Below are positions 34,901-46,341 of a stretch of DNA of 64,000 bases, in pieces (position 1 is the stretch's first letter; each line of letters starts with the position of its first letter). The translations under genes were made by a program, and so were the position numbers. Source of the DNA: Anthoceros angustus (Eukaryota; Streptophyta; Anthocerotopsida; Anthocerotales; Anthocerotaceae); NCBI GenBank assembly GCA_010909165.1, contig MU008170.1:434001-498000 (forward strand). The letters run 5' to 3'. Under the pieces are notes generated by a model that was not told the origin of the DNA, did not search any database, and saw only the letters and a program-made list of their open reading frames with translations.

Positions 34901-37834
34901 GGAATGGCGGCGTGTATGGGAGGCTATCCGTGGTGGAGTGCACGCTCATTGCAACTCATACCCCATCACGACACGGCGTCAATGCGAATCCGCCGTGCGG
35001 GCGGGCTGCAAGTCGATGGAATCGACATCCCCAAAAGGCGGTGCGAGGCGCTACGGTTGATCTGGCCGGAAGACATGGCCGCCTCAGCCGATCCGCATCC
35101 GCGCGTCGTGATACCACACGCCCATGTTCATATGGCACATGGATTGTGAGTGGCTCCAGCTTGCTTGCGTGTGTCTGTCGTTAGATTGGAATGGGAGCGA
35201 TTCGCAGTGGTCACGAAATGGATGTGGTTGGATTGTGTGCGACTATGACAAGGCATCAATTCTACCGAGTCCATGGTGCAATAGATGGGGCCACCCACTA
35301 CGTCCGTGGTTGGTCTTTGGAAGATAACAAGCGGGGACAACCATTTTCAACGCCTATGTGGATGCGTTGAGGAGGTTTGGCCATCCCCAGTTGATTGACT
35401 ATGCGGTGAGCACAACTGATAGGCGGACATGAGGCAAGTCATGAATGAGGGCACACGGCAGCAACTTCATCCGCGGCCTCCGTGCACAACCAGTCGGTTG
35501 TGGTTGCTTGCGATGCCTTTGTCGGTGAGGAGGTATTGCGGGTAGTAACGCTGTCTGCGGAGGATTGAGCATTTTGGCGGTCATTGGGGAGAAGTGGTTC
35601 TGTACAAGGGTACATCTTGGATTTGGTGAGGAGTACGAATTGGACATCACCAACCTGGCACATCCACTCCACCGTGCATGTCACCTTCATGCCCACCATG
35701 AGGCGGAGGCTGGAGCGTTGGAGGCGGTGTGGAGCAGGCCTGGTGCGCAGGATAAGGGCAGCGGGGACATCCCGGCCATGTGCAATAGCGTTCGAGGAAG
35801 AGGCTCGGCTCAAGGGAGTCACGACCACCGCATATGGGACTGCGGATGACGATGGCGAGGAGTTCGATGCCTGTGGTCCTCAATATACCTGAGCGTGGCC
35901 CCGAGATGCCACCGCTAGGTGTGATTGTTGTTGTCCGGTGAGTCTTGATGCAGCACACTTGTCTTTGTGTGTATGAGTTACGTATTTACCTCATGTGAGG
36001 TTCCATCCCTTTAGCATTCATTGATCGAAACGTGTGTGCAGCCTATGCGCCCGTCTGAGCGCATGTCGCGAGGACAATGCCTATGCGAAGGCTTGGGCGG
36101 CATGGACTTCCTCCCGATATACCGCACACTTTTGTGCAGCGACATTGTGCGGGGAGGCGGGGAGGCGGGGAAACCTTGCCCAGTACCTCCAGCGGTGGGC
36201 CGCGGTGGCCCGCGTGGGCGAGATCACTGCTGTAGTCACGTAGTCAGTGCGCCTTTGAGCTGTACTCTTGTACTCGCTTTTTGGGTGCAAGGATTGTATG
36301 TCGTCCAAGTTTTCATGGAAGCCCGTGTTTGTTGGTCCTCCCGTATAAGCTTGTATCGGGAAAGTTGGTGCTATGTGAACACCGGTAGCGGCGGCCTGCC
36401 GAAGCGTTGCGACCGGATGCGGCCAGTGCCAATGCGATCTTGCCGCGAGGCAAACGCACTAAGCGGCGCAAACAGAGGACAATTGCGGCTGGCCATTGCA
36501 TAAGCGTAAGCGGCGCAAAATGGCCGCAACGCAACCGCCGGCAACCCTTACACCTTGTGTATGCGCGTCGCGGACATGGTATGTTGCGTGCGCAATGGCG
36601 CGGCACGCAAATGGCCGCAACGCAACCTAACCTAAAAGAAGAAATGTTTACGTGTGTGGTGAATCATTCCAGCGGTGAATCATTACGTATTATTGTGGTA
36701 GCTTGACCACGTAGTAATTTTATACACCCGATGGGTCATCCATGACATGCCCAAATAGTTCCGCCGTATGCGGCGGGACTATTTCTTTCTGTCCATAACC
36801 CTAAAAATATCTGGATGCTGCGTGACCAGTTCGGTATTCCATACTCGACATATGCTATAGGCTTCTTCTTTTTGCTTTGTGATAAAGTCTGGGGGTGCTT
36901 TGTGAGAAAGATGTGTTTTGATATTAAATAAAATTCAGGTTATCTTGTAGGCGGCCAATGCATAGATTTGAGGAAGGGTGTGATCACCATTCCTCCTGCT
37001 TCTTGCTTACAAGCCTGGGCCTGAGCGACAATGGCCATTGATGATGATTTAGGGCTGCCAGAAATGTTTGTCGCCTTCCAGATGTGATGTGGCTGTCCAC
37101 CTTGAGCTGGTGCGGGAAAATCGATGTGGCCCTCCATACCTTGGAGCTCGATGCTGGTTTAGGGCAGTCGATGTTCGTAGCCTTCCAGAACTGATGTGGC
37201 TGTCCAGAGCTTGAGGTGATGCACTCCCCGCTGCCAAGAGGCCGCCATGAACAGCCGGTAAGAACAACTCTAGAAGGCCGCCACTCCCAGCACCTCTAGG
37301 GCAGAGCTGACACCATCTCCTGGGAAACAGATCCCCAGAGTCCAGATTCAAGGATTTTCCAAACTCGTTGCATCACTTCACACCTAAGCTCCACCTGAGT
37401 TCATGAAACCCTCATCAAAGTCCATCGAGGGATGAAGACTATACACACCTACTGTCCTAGACTGTCCAATGACGGGACAGTTCTGAGAAACTGCGGTTGA
37501 AGTGATGAGTCTGGCTTGGGCGACAAGCAGTGTGCCAGTGTGCGTAGGTTGGCTCCCGTCCAAGCCTACGAATTTACCGCGTGCTGGATGCAGAGTCCCC
37601 AGCCCGCGCGTCTCTGCATCGTGGCGTGGCACGCACGCATTTCGACAGACCACGCTCCCGATCGCGATCTCTTAATGGTGTCGGAACCACGGGGACCGAG
37701 CATCTCTTCTCTCATTTTCGGGCTTCCAAGTGCATTCTCTACTCTCTGCTCTCTCGCTCTCAGCCATCAGCCATCCCGCGGTTTGCACTTGCAATTGCAA
37801 TCGCCCGTCTGTTTGTTTGTTTTCCTGGTCTGCG
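31916..37834. other. Unassigned gene-poor region
   Basis: GC-rich from 32 to about 36.6 kb with many overlapping open frames but none with a domain or splice structure I can defend; more mixed composition from 36.6 kb. A segment at about 34195-34300 reads QRCEAPLHTISSAPGGG and then EDVRKRCKRQS, loosely like a BED zinc finger of hAT transposases. A roughly 110-bp duplication lies at 37040-37210 (GCCTTCCAGA...GATGTGGCTGTCCA). The last 100 bases before 37835 are CT-rich and look like the leader of the next gene. Confidence 0.3.
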
Positions 37835-38086
37835 ATGGCGGGGTTCGGCAAGCTGCGCTGCTTTGGTGCTCCCCCCGTGGCTGCAAGCGATGACGCCGAT
37901 CATGAGAAGCCAGCAGGTGCAGGCTCCGGCTCCGGCTCCGATTCCAAGCAGCAGCCCAAAGTGCATGCGAGTGGCGACAGCAAGAAGGCAGCCCCGAGCG
38001 GCAAGCACGGGACTGGGACTCCGACTGCCTCTCTCGCCGACGTCTTCAAGTACAGTTCCAGCCGAGGGGTGTTGCCACGCATGTAG
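37835..38086 (+). CDS. Small unknown protein, 83 residues
   Basis: The frame opens with MAGFGKLRCFGAPPVAAS, is Gly/Ser/Lys-rich in the middle (GAGSGSGSDSKQQPK) and ends in a more conserved-looking tail, SLADVFKYSSSRGVLPRM. A CT-rich leader of about 100 bp precedes the ATG. There is no signal peptide or membrane segment. I do not recognise the family. An open frame at 38173-38445, followed by AATAATAAAG, may be its 3' untranslated region and poly(A) site rather than a second gene. Confidence 0.5.
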   Translation: MAGFGKLRCFGAPPVAASDDADHEKPAGAGSGSGSDSKQQPKVHASGDSKKAAPSGKHGTGTPTASLADVFKYSSSRGVLPRM

Positions 38087-39580
38087 CGTGCAAGCGCTAC
38101 AATGTAGTCTGCATTCAATTGTGCGACATGCATGACATATACATATGTCGGGATCTCCTGCTCGCCTGATTCATGAGCTACCTACAATCGAGGCCAGTAA
38201 ATCCCTCCGTCTCCACCTTGTCTCCAGCAACAGCAGCTCTAGCCGCCATGGCCGAACTGCACAAGGCTGTCAAAGCACTTGTAGCTGCAGGCCCGTGGTC
38301 TGTCGGCATTGCATCGCTTCGCTTCAGCATGTGCTTACTGAGAAGCCTTTTAACGGGACAACGAAAACTGGTGGTAGTGGAAAGGAGCTCCGACTTTGTA
38401 TTCGTGCTTTGTGAGACTTCTGGTGACTGCAAGATTTACGAATAATAAAGATCGGTTTTAACATCAAAGAAAGATGGTTACAAATCTGTGTACGCGGTCA
38501 GTGTAAAAGGTTTGAGATCAAAGGGCTGTTCCCCGGCCTTCCCCGTTCGCAAAAATGCCATCCTCGTGTTCGGTGGATATGGTGGCGACAGTGGCCAACA
38601 GGTTGCAATTCTTCGTACCGGGGAAAGCTCACTGCCTCCTTTTCGGTGTTGTGTGAAGGTGGATTTCAAAAGGTACTCCGGCTGAGGCTCTTGTTTCCTG
38701 AATTCTGGCATCTGAAGGGATGGCCCCGTGTGGGTCAGGGTATCACATTCCTGCCGCCTTCGGACGTAGCATCGTTGGGAGACACACAGCAAAAGCCAAC
38801 CCTGGGTGTAGACGAAGGTAGTCAAATATTGTCTGCCAGAGAAAGGTGTTCAGCGAGGAAGAGAGTCCGTGAGAGCTAAAGCCGCCGATTTATTGAGGTC
38901 AATCTGCTTCCAGTGTTGAAGCCTGTGCGGCCAATTTCCATGTGCCAAGATTCTCTGGCGTCTGGCGCAATGGAACAGTCTCTTGCTCTCTCGAGACGTC
39001 TTCAAGACACTGCAACGTTAAACCGGGGCTAGGGCTCTTATGGACACTGGCACTTCATGTCTCTCATTACATGTAGCCTAGCTCTTAGCTTAGCTTTTAG
39101 ACTGGCTCCCTACAGGTCCTTTTTGCAGCTGTGACTTTGACATTTCACAGTTCTAGACTTGTCTAGTTTTCTGGCTTTAGCAGCAAGCCTGACTGTAGTG
39201 CTAGCTTGCCTTCTTTTCCTCTTCCAGCCTAGCTAGCTGACCTTTTGTTTGCTGTGTGTGTTCATGGGGGAATGCAACCTGAGGAGCATGAGACCAGTCC
39301 TCGTTACAGACTGAGATCCCCCGACATCCTTGGACAAAGCACCCCCATCGAGTGTGAAGGCTCAACCCGCTTGCTGAGTGAAGTTGTCCATCTTTTGCCG
39401 TACTTGTGGAATGATACCGTCTACGCCAGTATCTGCCTTGGCTTGCAGGGCCTCCGTGTCACATGATACATCCCTCCGGCCTGCCATGAGTCTGTGACTG
39501 CTTCTCCATTCCTGCGGTGCGAACTCTGATATCAGTCGGCTGTATGGAATTCGAAGGCAGGGTTCTCTGAAAGCTCATGG
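38087..39580. other. Intergenic
   Basis: Contains a 90-codon plus-strand frame (38173-38445) of doubtful coding value and an AATAATAAAG site near 38440. From 38.8 to 39.5 kb there is low-complexity TAGCT-type sequence (GCTAGCTTGCC, CCTAGCTAGCTGA) and no gene I can support. Confidence 0.4.
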
Positions 39581-39847
39581 AGCTTAGGTCAGACCGTCAC
39601 AGGTGCTCCTGTGCCCCTGACGTAAGTTTCGCATCGCAATCCATGCAGTGGTGGAAGTATGCGCTGGCTGGAGAACGATGAACGTTTGCACTCACGCCGC
39701 TAGGGTTGCCACAGTGGATGCCTCTGAGAATGCAGGCAAGTGTGCTGCCTTCAGCTTTGTTCTTATGCCAGCAGACAAGTCCACTGAAACTTCACTTCCG
39801 ACGGAAGCGGTTCATTTCGTCTCTGCAAAGTAATCAAGCAGCCGGCT

Positions 39848-40465
39848 ATGCAGTTGGCAGCTGGGAAAAGGAGTGGTGAGTGAGAAAATCCTGTCAGATA
39901 TGGCTGGAAGGATCATTCTCCTTACGGAAATCTTACTCGCCATGTTGCTTCCAGCAGGACACTGGCAACATCTTGTACTGCAAGGGATGTTGAGAGGCTA
40001 TGCAGGGAGGGACGGCTGGACAAGGCCCTGGTCGTCCTGCAACACGTGGATCAGCAGGGCTCTGTCCCGTCAGTGCGCACTTACAAGCACCTCTTGCAGG
40101 CCTGCATAAGGAAGAAGGCCCATGCTGAGGCCGAGCAGGTGCATTCTCATTTAAAGAAGCATGGTCTGAGTCGCACAAAAACTTGGGCGACCTTGTGGTT
40201 ACTACACTGGTCACCTGTGGGAGGCTCACAGATGGGCTGGACGTGTTTCAAAGGATATCGCACCGAAGTGTTCTCGCTTGGACAGCCGTCATTTCAGGGT
40301 ACAGCAACTCTGGACGTTATCGGAGGCTCTCTCAAGCTATGAGCAGATGCAACGGGAAGGCGTTCAACCCAATAGCTACACGTTTGTCAGCTTGCTGAAG
40401 GCATGCAGTAGGTTGTCTGACTTGCAAGAGGGCAAGCGGGTTCATGCTGATGCTCGGAAGCATGG
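39848..40465 (+). pseudogene. Truncated PPR 5' copy 1
   Basis: Equivalent to the first roughly 170 codons of the intact PPR gene at 41615, with ATG at 39848. It carries two single-base losses relative to the intact copy (in GTCTGAGTCG and TATCGGAGG) and ends where the next repeat unit begins. It would encode only a truncated, frameshifted product. Confidence 0.8.
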
Positions 40466-40730
40466 AGCTTAGGTCAGACCGTCACAGGTGCTCCTGTGCC
40501 CCTGACGTAAGTTTCGCATCGCAATCCATGCAGTGGTGGAAGTATGCGCTGGCTGGAGAACGATGAACGTTTGCACTCACGCCGCTAGGGTTGCCACAGT
40601 GGATGCCTCTGAGAATGCAGGCAAGTGCTGCCTTCAGCTTTGTTCTTATGCCAGCAGACAAGTCCACTGAAACTTCACTTCCGACGGAAGCGGTTCATTT
40701 CGTCTCTGCAAAGTAATCAAGCAGCCGGCT

Positions 40731-41349
40731 ATGCAGTTGGCAGCTGGGAAAAGGAGTGGTGAGTGAGAAAATCCTGTCAGATATGGCTGGAAGGATCATT
40801 CTCCTTACGGAAATCTTACTCGCCATGTTGCTTCCAGCAGGACACTGGCAACATCTTGTACTGCAAGGGATGTTGAGAGGCTATGCAGGGAGGGACGGCT
40901 GGACAAGGCCCTGGTCGTCCTGCAACACGTGGATCAGCAGGGCTCTGTCCCGTCAGTGCGCACTTACAAGCACCTCTTGCAGGCCTGCATAAGGAAGAAG
41001 GCCCATGCTGAGGCCGAGCAGGTGCATTCTCATTTAAAGAAGCATGGTCTGGAGTCGCACAAAAACTTGGGCGACCTTGTGGTTACTACACTGGTCACCT
41101 GTGGGAGGCTCACAGATGGGCTGGACGTGTTTCAAAGGATATCGCACCGAAGTGTTCTCGCTTGGACAGCCGTCATTTCAGGGTACAGCAACTCTGGACG
41201 TTATCGGAGGCTCTCTCAAGCTATGAGCAGATGCAACGGGAAGGCGTTCAACCCAATAGCTACACGTTTGTCAGCTTGCTGAAGGCATGCAGTAGGTTGT
41301 CTGACTTGCAAGAGGGCAAGCGGGTTCATGCTGATGCTCGGAAGCATGG
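40731..41349 (+). pseudogene. Truncated PPR 5' copy 2
   Basis: Same content as copy 1, with ATG at 40731. It keeps the base lost from GTCTGGAGTCG in copy 1 but shares the single-base loss at TATCGGAGG, so its frame fails before the first complete PPR unit. Confidence 0.8.
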
Positions 41350-41614
41350 AGCTTAGGTCAGACCGTCACAGGTGCTCCTGTGCCCCTGACGTAAGTTTCG
41401 CATCGCAATCCATGCAGTGGTGGAAGTATGCGCTGGCTGGAGAACGATGAACGTTTGCACTCACGCCGCTAGGGTTGCCACAGTGGATGCCTCTGAGAAT
41501 GCAGGCAAGTGCTGCCTTCAGCTTTGTTCTTATGCCAGCAGACAAGTCCACTGAAACTTCACTTCCGACGGAAGCGGTTCATTTCGTCTCTGCAAAGTAA
41601 TCAAGCAGCCGGCT

Positions 41615-44005
41615 ATGCAGTTGGCAGCTGGGAAAAGGAGTGGTGAGTGAGAAAATCCTGTCAGATATGGCTGGAAGGATCATTCTCCTTACGGAAATCT
41701 TACTCGCCATGTTGCTTCCAGCAGGACACTGGCAACATCTTGTACTGCAAGGGATGTTGAGAGGCTATGCAGGGAGGGACGGCTGGACAAGGCCCTGGTC
41801 GTCCTGCAACACGTGGATCAGCAGGGCTCTGTCCCGTCAGTGCGCACTTACAAGCACCTCTTGCAGGCCTGCATAAGGAAGAAGGCCCATGCTGAGGCCG
41901 AGCAGGTGCATTCTCATTTAAAGAAGCATGGTCTGGAGTCGCACAAAAACTTGGGCGACCTTGTGGTTACTACACTGGTCACCTGTGGGAGGCTCACAGA
42001 TGGGCTGGACGTGTTTCAAAGGATATCGCACCGAAGTGTTCTCGCTTGGACAGCCGTCATTTCAGGGTACAGCAACTCTGGACGTTATCGGGAGGCTCTC
42101 TCAAGCTATGAGCAGATGCAACGGGAAGGCGTTCAACCCAATAGCTACACGTTTGTCAGCTTGCTGAAGGCATGCAGTAGGTTGTCTGACTTGCAAGAGG
42201 GCAAGCGGGTTCATGCTGATGCTCGGAAGCATGGGCTTGACTCAGATGGGTTCGTCGGGAGCACTTTGGTGAGCATGTATGCAAAGTGTGGGAGCATTTT
42301 GGATGCACAACGCGTGTTTGATGGATTGTCTAAGCGTGATGTTGTGTCATGGAACGCAATTCTCGCAGCGTATTCTCAGCAGGAGCATGGAGAGAAAGCT
42401 CTGCAAATCTTTAGGGAAATGCTGGAGGAAGGGGGGAAGCCAGATGCCTGGACATTTGCAAGCGCCGCTCAAGCCTGTGGCTCGCTTGCAGACAGGGAGG
42501 AGAGTGCACTGCTGGATGGGCTTTGTGTCAAACTTGAGTCTCTTCAGAAGGGGAAAGAACTACATGCCGCTGCTACCATGAATGGGTTTGGATCACACAC
42601 AGTTGTTGCTAACTCATTACTGAGTATGTATGCAAAGTGTGGCGGCATCAGTGATGCAGAGGAGTTGTTTCATGGTTTGGTTAAACGTGATGTGGTGTCA
42701 TGGACTGCAATCATAGGTGCATATACTCTGCAGAATGAAGGAGACAAGGCGTTGCATGTGTATCAGCAGATGAATGATGCTGGGGTCAGGCCAGATGGCA
42801 TGGCCTTTGTGAGCGCACTCCAAGCATGTGTGACGGTTGCTACAAATGAGCCGTCTTCGCTTGTCGATGGGCGAGATGTCAAGGTAGGGTCACTGCAAAA
42901 GGCAAGGAAAATCCATTCAGAAGCTGCAAAGCTGGGATTCGACAAGAACATGTTTGTAAACAGCTCTTTGGTCAGCCTGTACATCAAGTGCGGAAGCATC
43001 AGAGATGCGGAACAGGTGTTTGAGAGCCTTCCCCAGCGCAGCCAGGTTTCGTGGGCTTGCATGATCGCTGCGTACTCACAGCAGGAGCAGGGTGGTGAAA
43101 AGGCCTTGCAACTCTATGCCAGGATGCAAGCTGCAGGGTTGCAAGCGGATGACACCACATACGTTTCTGTCCTCGAAGCATGCGGCACAACAGGAGCCTT
43201 GGACGTCTGTGTGCATGTGCACCAAACTATCCTGCAAACTGGACGTGAATGCAGCCTGTTTGTGGCAACAAGCTTACTCCGGGCCTACAGCAGATGTGGG
43301 AGCATGGTGGCTGCTCAGAACGTCTTCAACTCAATGCAGAATCCCGACGTCGTGGCATGGACTGCTCTCATTGCTGGCTATGCCCAATCAGGAGAATGCG
43401 AGGCTAGCATGCAATGCTACAAGAAGATGTGTCTGACAGGCATCCAACCCGACAGAGTCACATGCCTTGCACTCCTCTCTGCATACAGTCAAGCTGGGAT
43501 GGTAGACCAAGGGCTTGCCTTCTTTGAGAGCATGTCAACAGACCACTACATCCCTCCAGAGCTGGAGCACTTCTCATTCGTCCTCGACCTTGTCGGCCGT
43601 GCAGGACTCTTCAGCAAGGCAACAGACCTGCTCTCCCAAATGCCAATGCAGCCTGATTCCTCACTCTGGCTGTGTCTCCTAAGTGCATGTCGAAAGCACG
43701 GCAATGTGCCACTGGGAGAGCACGCATTCCAGGCCTGTGTCCACCTAGACCCAGCACAGTCTGCAGCCTATGTCATGATGTCAAACCTCTACGCCCAAGC
43801 TGGCCTGTGGGAGTGTGCTAGAGAAGTAGAAAATCTGAGACAGAATGCAGGTGCATGTAAACCACCTGGCCAGACCTGGATAGTATTCAACCAGGAGGTG
43901 CACACTTTTGTTGTCGGAGATCACAGGCATCCGCAACAAGCAGCCCTTCACAGTTCGCTCAAAGAGCTGACTGAAGACCTGAAGGAGGCAGGCTTCAAGC
44001 CATGA
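41615..44005 (+). CDS. PLS-class pentatricopeptide repeat protein, E-type (paralogue)
   Basis: Likely organellar RNA-editing specificity factor, paralogous to the gene at 6103-9214. Exon 1 is 41615-41646 (MQLAAGKRSG), the intron is 78 bp (GTGAGA donor, CCAGCAG acceptor) and exon 2 is 41725-44005, giving about 770 residues. The N-terminus aligns with the first paralogue (LCREGRLDKALVVLQHVDQQ against LCKDGRLDKVLVALRRVDEH). Four xYxKCGSIxDAxxxF units are visible, then E-domain sequence (MPMQPDSSLWLCLLSACRKH) and the E+ motif NQEVHTFVVGDHRH; no DYW domain. Two copies of the family insert occur (for example DGLCVKLESLQKGKELHAA). The protein is shorter than its paralogue by about two PLS triplets. 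The upstream triplication may supply three tandem promoters and start sites. Confidence 0.9.
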
Positions 44006-44299
44006 GACCACATCGATGTCTCCTTTCCATCATCCGATTCTCGTTTTACTGAGAAGTCACAAAGCTGAAGCTCCCAAGCAGACAAGGTTGGTAATGTGAT
44101 CACTCTGCTGAAAATGCCGAATTCCTAAGATAAAGCTCTGGCTCAAAAGTACCGCATTGCCTTGGCCAATACGCGGACTTTGGCTTTCGGATAAGACTCG
44201 CTTCCACCTCTACAGACTTTTGCCTCTGCAGATTTTTGCCTCTCTGTAGATTTTTGCCTCAGCGGATTCTGTGAGCTCGGCGGCGTCTGTCGGTTGAGA
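44006..44299. other. Short intergenic region between PPR and GSA genes
   Basis: It contains three imperfect copies of a CAGATTTTTGCCTCT-type word at about 44213-44262, just upstream of the GSA start, and a CCAAT sequence near 44165. No gene. Confidence 0.4.
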
Positions 44300-46034
44300 A
44301 TGGCTGCCATGGCGGGTCGCGGGTTGGCAGCGCAGGCACTGCAGGCGGAATGGTGCGGCCTCAAGCAGGTGGATGCACCCACCAGCAGGCCTAGCTGCAC
44401 CCGAGCCCGGCCCAGCAGGGTAGCCGGGATCCGCATGGCGGTGTCGGTGGAGAAGAAATTTGTGACGCAAAAATCCGAGGAGATATTCCAGGCTGCCAAG
44501 GTATCCATCCACGCACTGCACATTTTCCTTCGCTTCCTTCCCATTCTGAAAATGGTGTTTCTGAGCCCATGTCAGCTCACCTCACCTCATTTCATCTCAG
44601 CTTTTCCATTTCTTGAGCCAAACATTCCAGAGTGCAATGTGCTTGGCACAATCTCCCTGTGCTCCTTGTCTAAAAAAGTGGCTTCCTGGGGCAGGAGTTG
44701 ATGCCCGGAGGTGTGAACTCTCCTGTGAGAGCCTTCAAGTCTGTAGGAGGACAGCCCATTGTGTTCGACAGAGTGAAGGGCTCCCACGCCTGGGACATCG
44801 ATGGCAACGAGTATGTGGACTATGTCGGGACGTGGGGCCCTTCCATCATCGGCCACGCAGACGACAAGGTGCATACAGAAACACAGACATACAGACTGAC
44901 AGGCTTCTCCTTCTTCTCCTCTCCCTGTTGCAGTTTGAGCTTAGCTTGTGATGGCAAATCCTGCAGGTGAACGCAGCTCTGGTGGAAGCCTTGCAAAAGG
45001 GCACCAGCTTCGGGGCCCCGTGTGTTCTGGAGAACCAGCTGGCGGAGCTGGTGATCGAGGCTGTACCCAGTGTGGAGATGGTACGATTCGTCAACTCTGG
45101 GACGGAAGCATGCATGGGGATGCTCCGTCTGGTTCGGGCATACACGAAGCGTGAGAAGGTCATCAAGTTCGAGGGCTGCTACCATGGCCACGCAGATGCC
45201 TTCCTGGTGAAGGCTGGCAGTGGAGTGGCCACCCTAGGCCTCCCAGACTCGCCCGGAGTGCCCAAGACTGCGACAGAGAACACACTGACTGCGGCCTACA
45301 ACGACCTGGATGCCGTGAAGGAGCTCTTCGCCCAGAACAAGGGCCAGGTTGCTGCCGTCATTCTGGAGCCGGTGGTGGGCAATGCGGGATTCATCGTCCC
45401 CAAGCTGGAGTTTCTGCAGGGGCTGAGGGAGGTGACTAAGGAGGAGGGAGCTCTGCTTGTTTTCGATGAGGTCATGACTGGATTCAGGATTGCGTACGGT
45501 GGAGCCCAGGAGTATTTCGGGATCACACCTGATGTCACCACCTTGGGGAAGATCATCGGAGGTGGGCTGCCGGTGGGAGCTTATGGAGGACGGCGGGATA
45601 TCATGGAGCTGGTGGCTCCTGCCGGGCCCATGTACCAGGCAGGGACGCTGAGTGGGAACCCTCTGGCCATGACTGCTGGGATCAAGACACTGCAGAGATT
45701 GAAGCAGCCTGGAACGTATGCTTATCTGGATGAGATCACCAAAAAGCTGATTCAAGGCCTGCTGCAGGCCGCGAGGGAGGCCGGGCATGCTGTGTGCGGA
45801 GGACATATCAGTGGCATGTTTGGGCTCTTCTTCACTGAAGGACCTGTCTACAGCTTCGATGATGCTAAGAAGAGTGACACTGCCAAGTTTGCTAGGTTTC
45901 ATCGAGGCATGCTGGAAAGGGGGGTTTACCTTGCTCCATCCCAGTATGAGGCGGGCTTCACCAGCCTGACCCATACGGATGAAGATGTGAAGTTCACACT
46001 TGCTGCTGCTAGGGATGTATTCAAGAGCATCTAG
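44300..46034 (+). CDS. GSA: Glutamate-1-semialdehyde 2,1-aminomutase (plastid)
   Basis: PLP enzyme converting glutamate-1-semialdehyde to 5-aminolevulinate, the precursor of chlorophyll and heme, in the plastid stroma. Three exons, all joined in phase 0: 44300-44500, 44695-44868 and 44967-46034, giving 480 residues, normal for the plant enzyme. The first roughly 45 residues ([12 protein letters not shown] and following, Arg/Ser-rich) look like a chloroplast transit peptide. Family blocks are complete: [83 protein letters not shown], then the PLP-lysine motif [18 protein letters not shown] and [13 protein letters not shown]. Nothing suggests loss of function. The downstream gene is convergent, about 300 bp away. 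Confidence 0.97.
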
Positions 46035-46341
46035 GCAAATAGTTTTTTTGGCAGATATTCGAGTTGCAGTTGCAGTTGCAGTTAAATAGCTCCCAGCCAT
46101 GTTAGCTTGATTCCAGCAAATTGAGTTGAGTTTTCCTAGCTGCGTGAGCTGAGTCCGTTTTGTTGTCCTGGTCTGGGACGGGAGAGGATGGCAGAAAGCC
46201 AGAGCCTGGCTGCTGTAAGTTGTTCTGCGGGTTGGTCTTCCATGGAGTACCATGTGCCCAACACGTTCACCACCTGCATCCAGGAAACGTGAACGTCAAA
46301 TCCACCGTTCATTCTGAAATTGCACGACATGAAGACAAGCT
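46035..46341. other. Convergent 3' regions
   Basis: Shared space between the GSA stop (46034) and the stop of the minus-strand gene (46342). A short GTTGCA repeat occurs near 46062-46083. No AATAAA signal is obvious on the plus strand. Confidence 0.5.

Larger units (their letters stand above)
39581..42234 (+). repeat. Tandem triplication (884-bp unit) of a PPR gene's 5' end
   Basis: Units run 39581-40465, 40466-41349 and 41350-about 42234; each begins AGCTTAGGTCAGACCGTCAC. Each contains about 265 bp of upstream sequence, exon 1, the intron and about 510 bp of exon 2 of the PPR gene. The third unit continues into the complete gene. At each internal junction GAAGCATGG joins AGCTTAGG, while the intact gene reads GAAGCATGGGCTTGA, so the breakpoints share a CATGG-GCTT microhomology. 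Units are almost identical. The first two lack one G present in the third (TATCGGAGG against TATCGGGAGG), which destroys the frame. Confidence 0.95.

Noticed and set aside
34053-34949. 298-codon minus-strand frame
   Set aside because: Ser/Pro/His-rich composition without domains, in repeat-derived GC-rich DNA with competing frames on the other strand.
38173-38445. 90-codon plus-strand frame after the 83-residue protein gene
   Set aside because: No domain or leader, and it is followed at once by a poly(A)-like site; more likely 3' untranslated sequence of the upstream gene.
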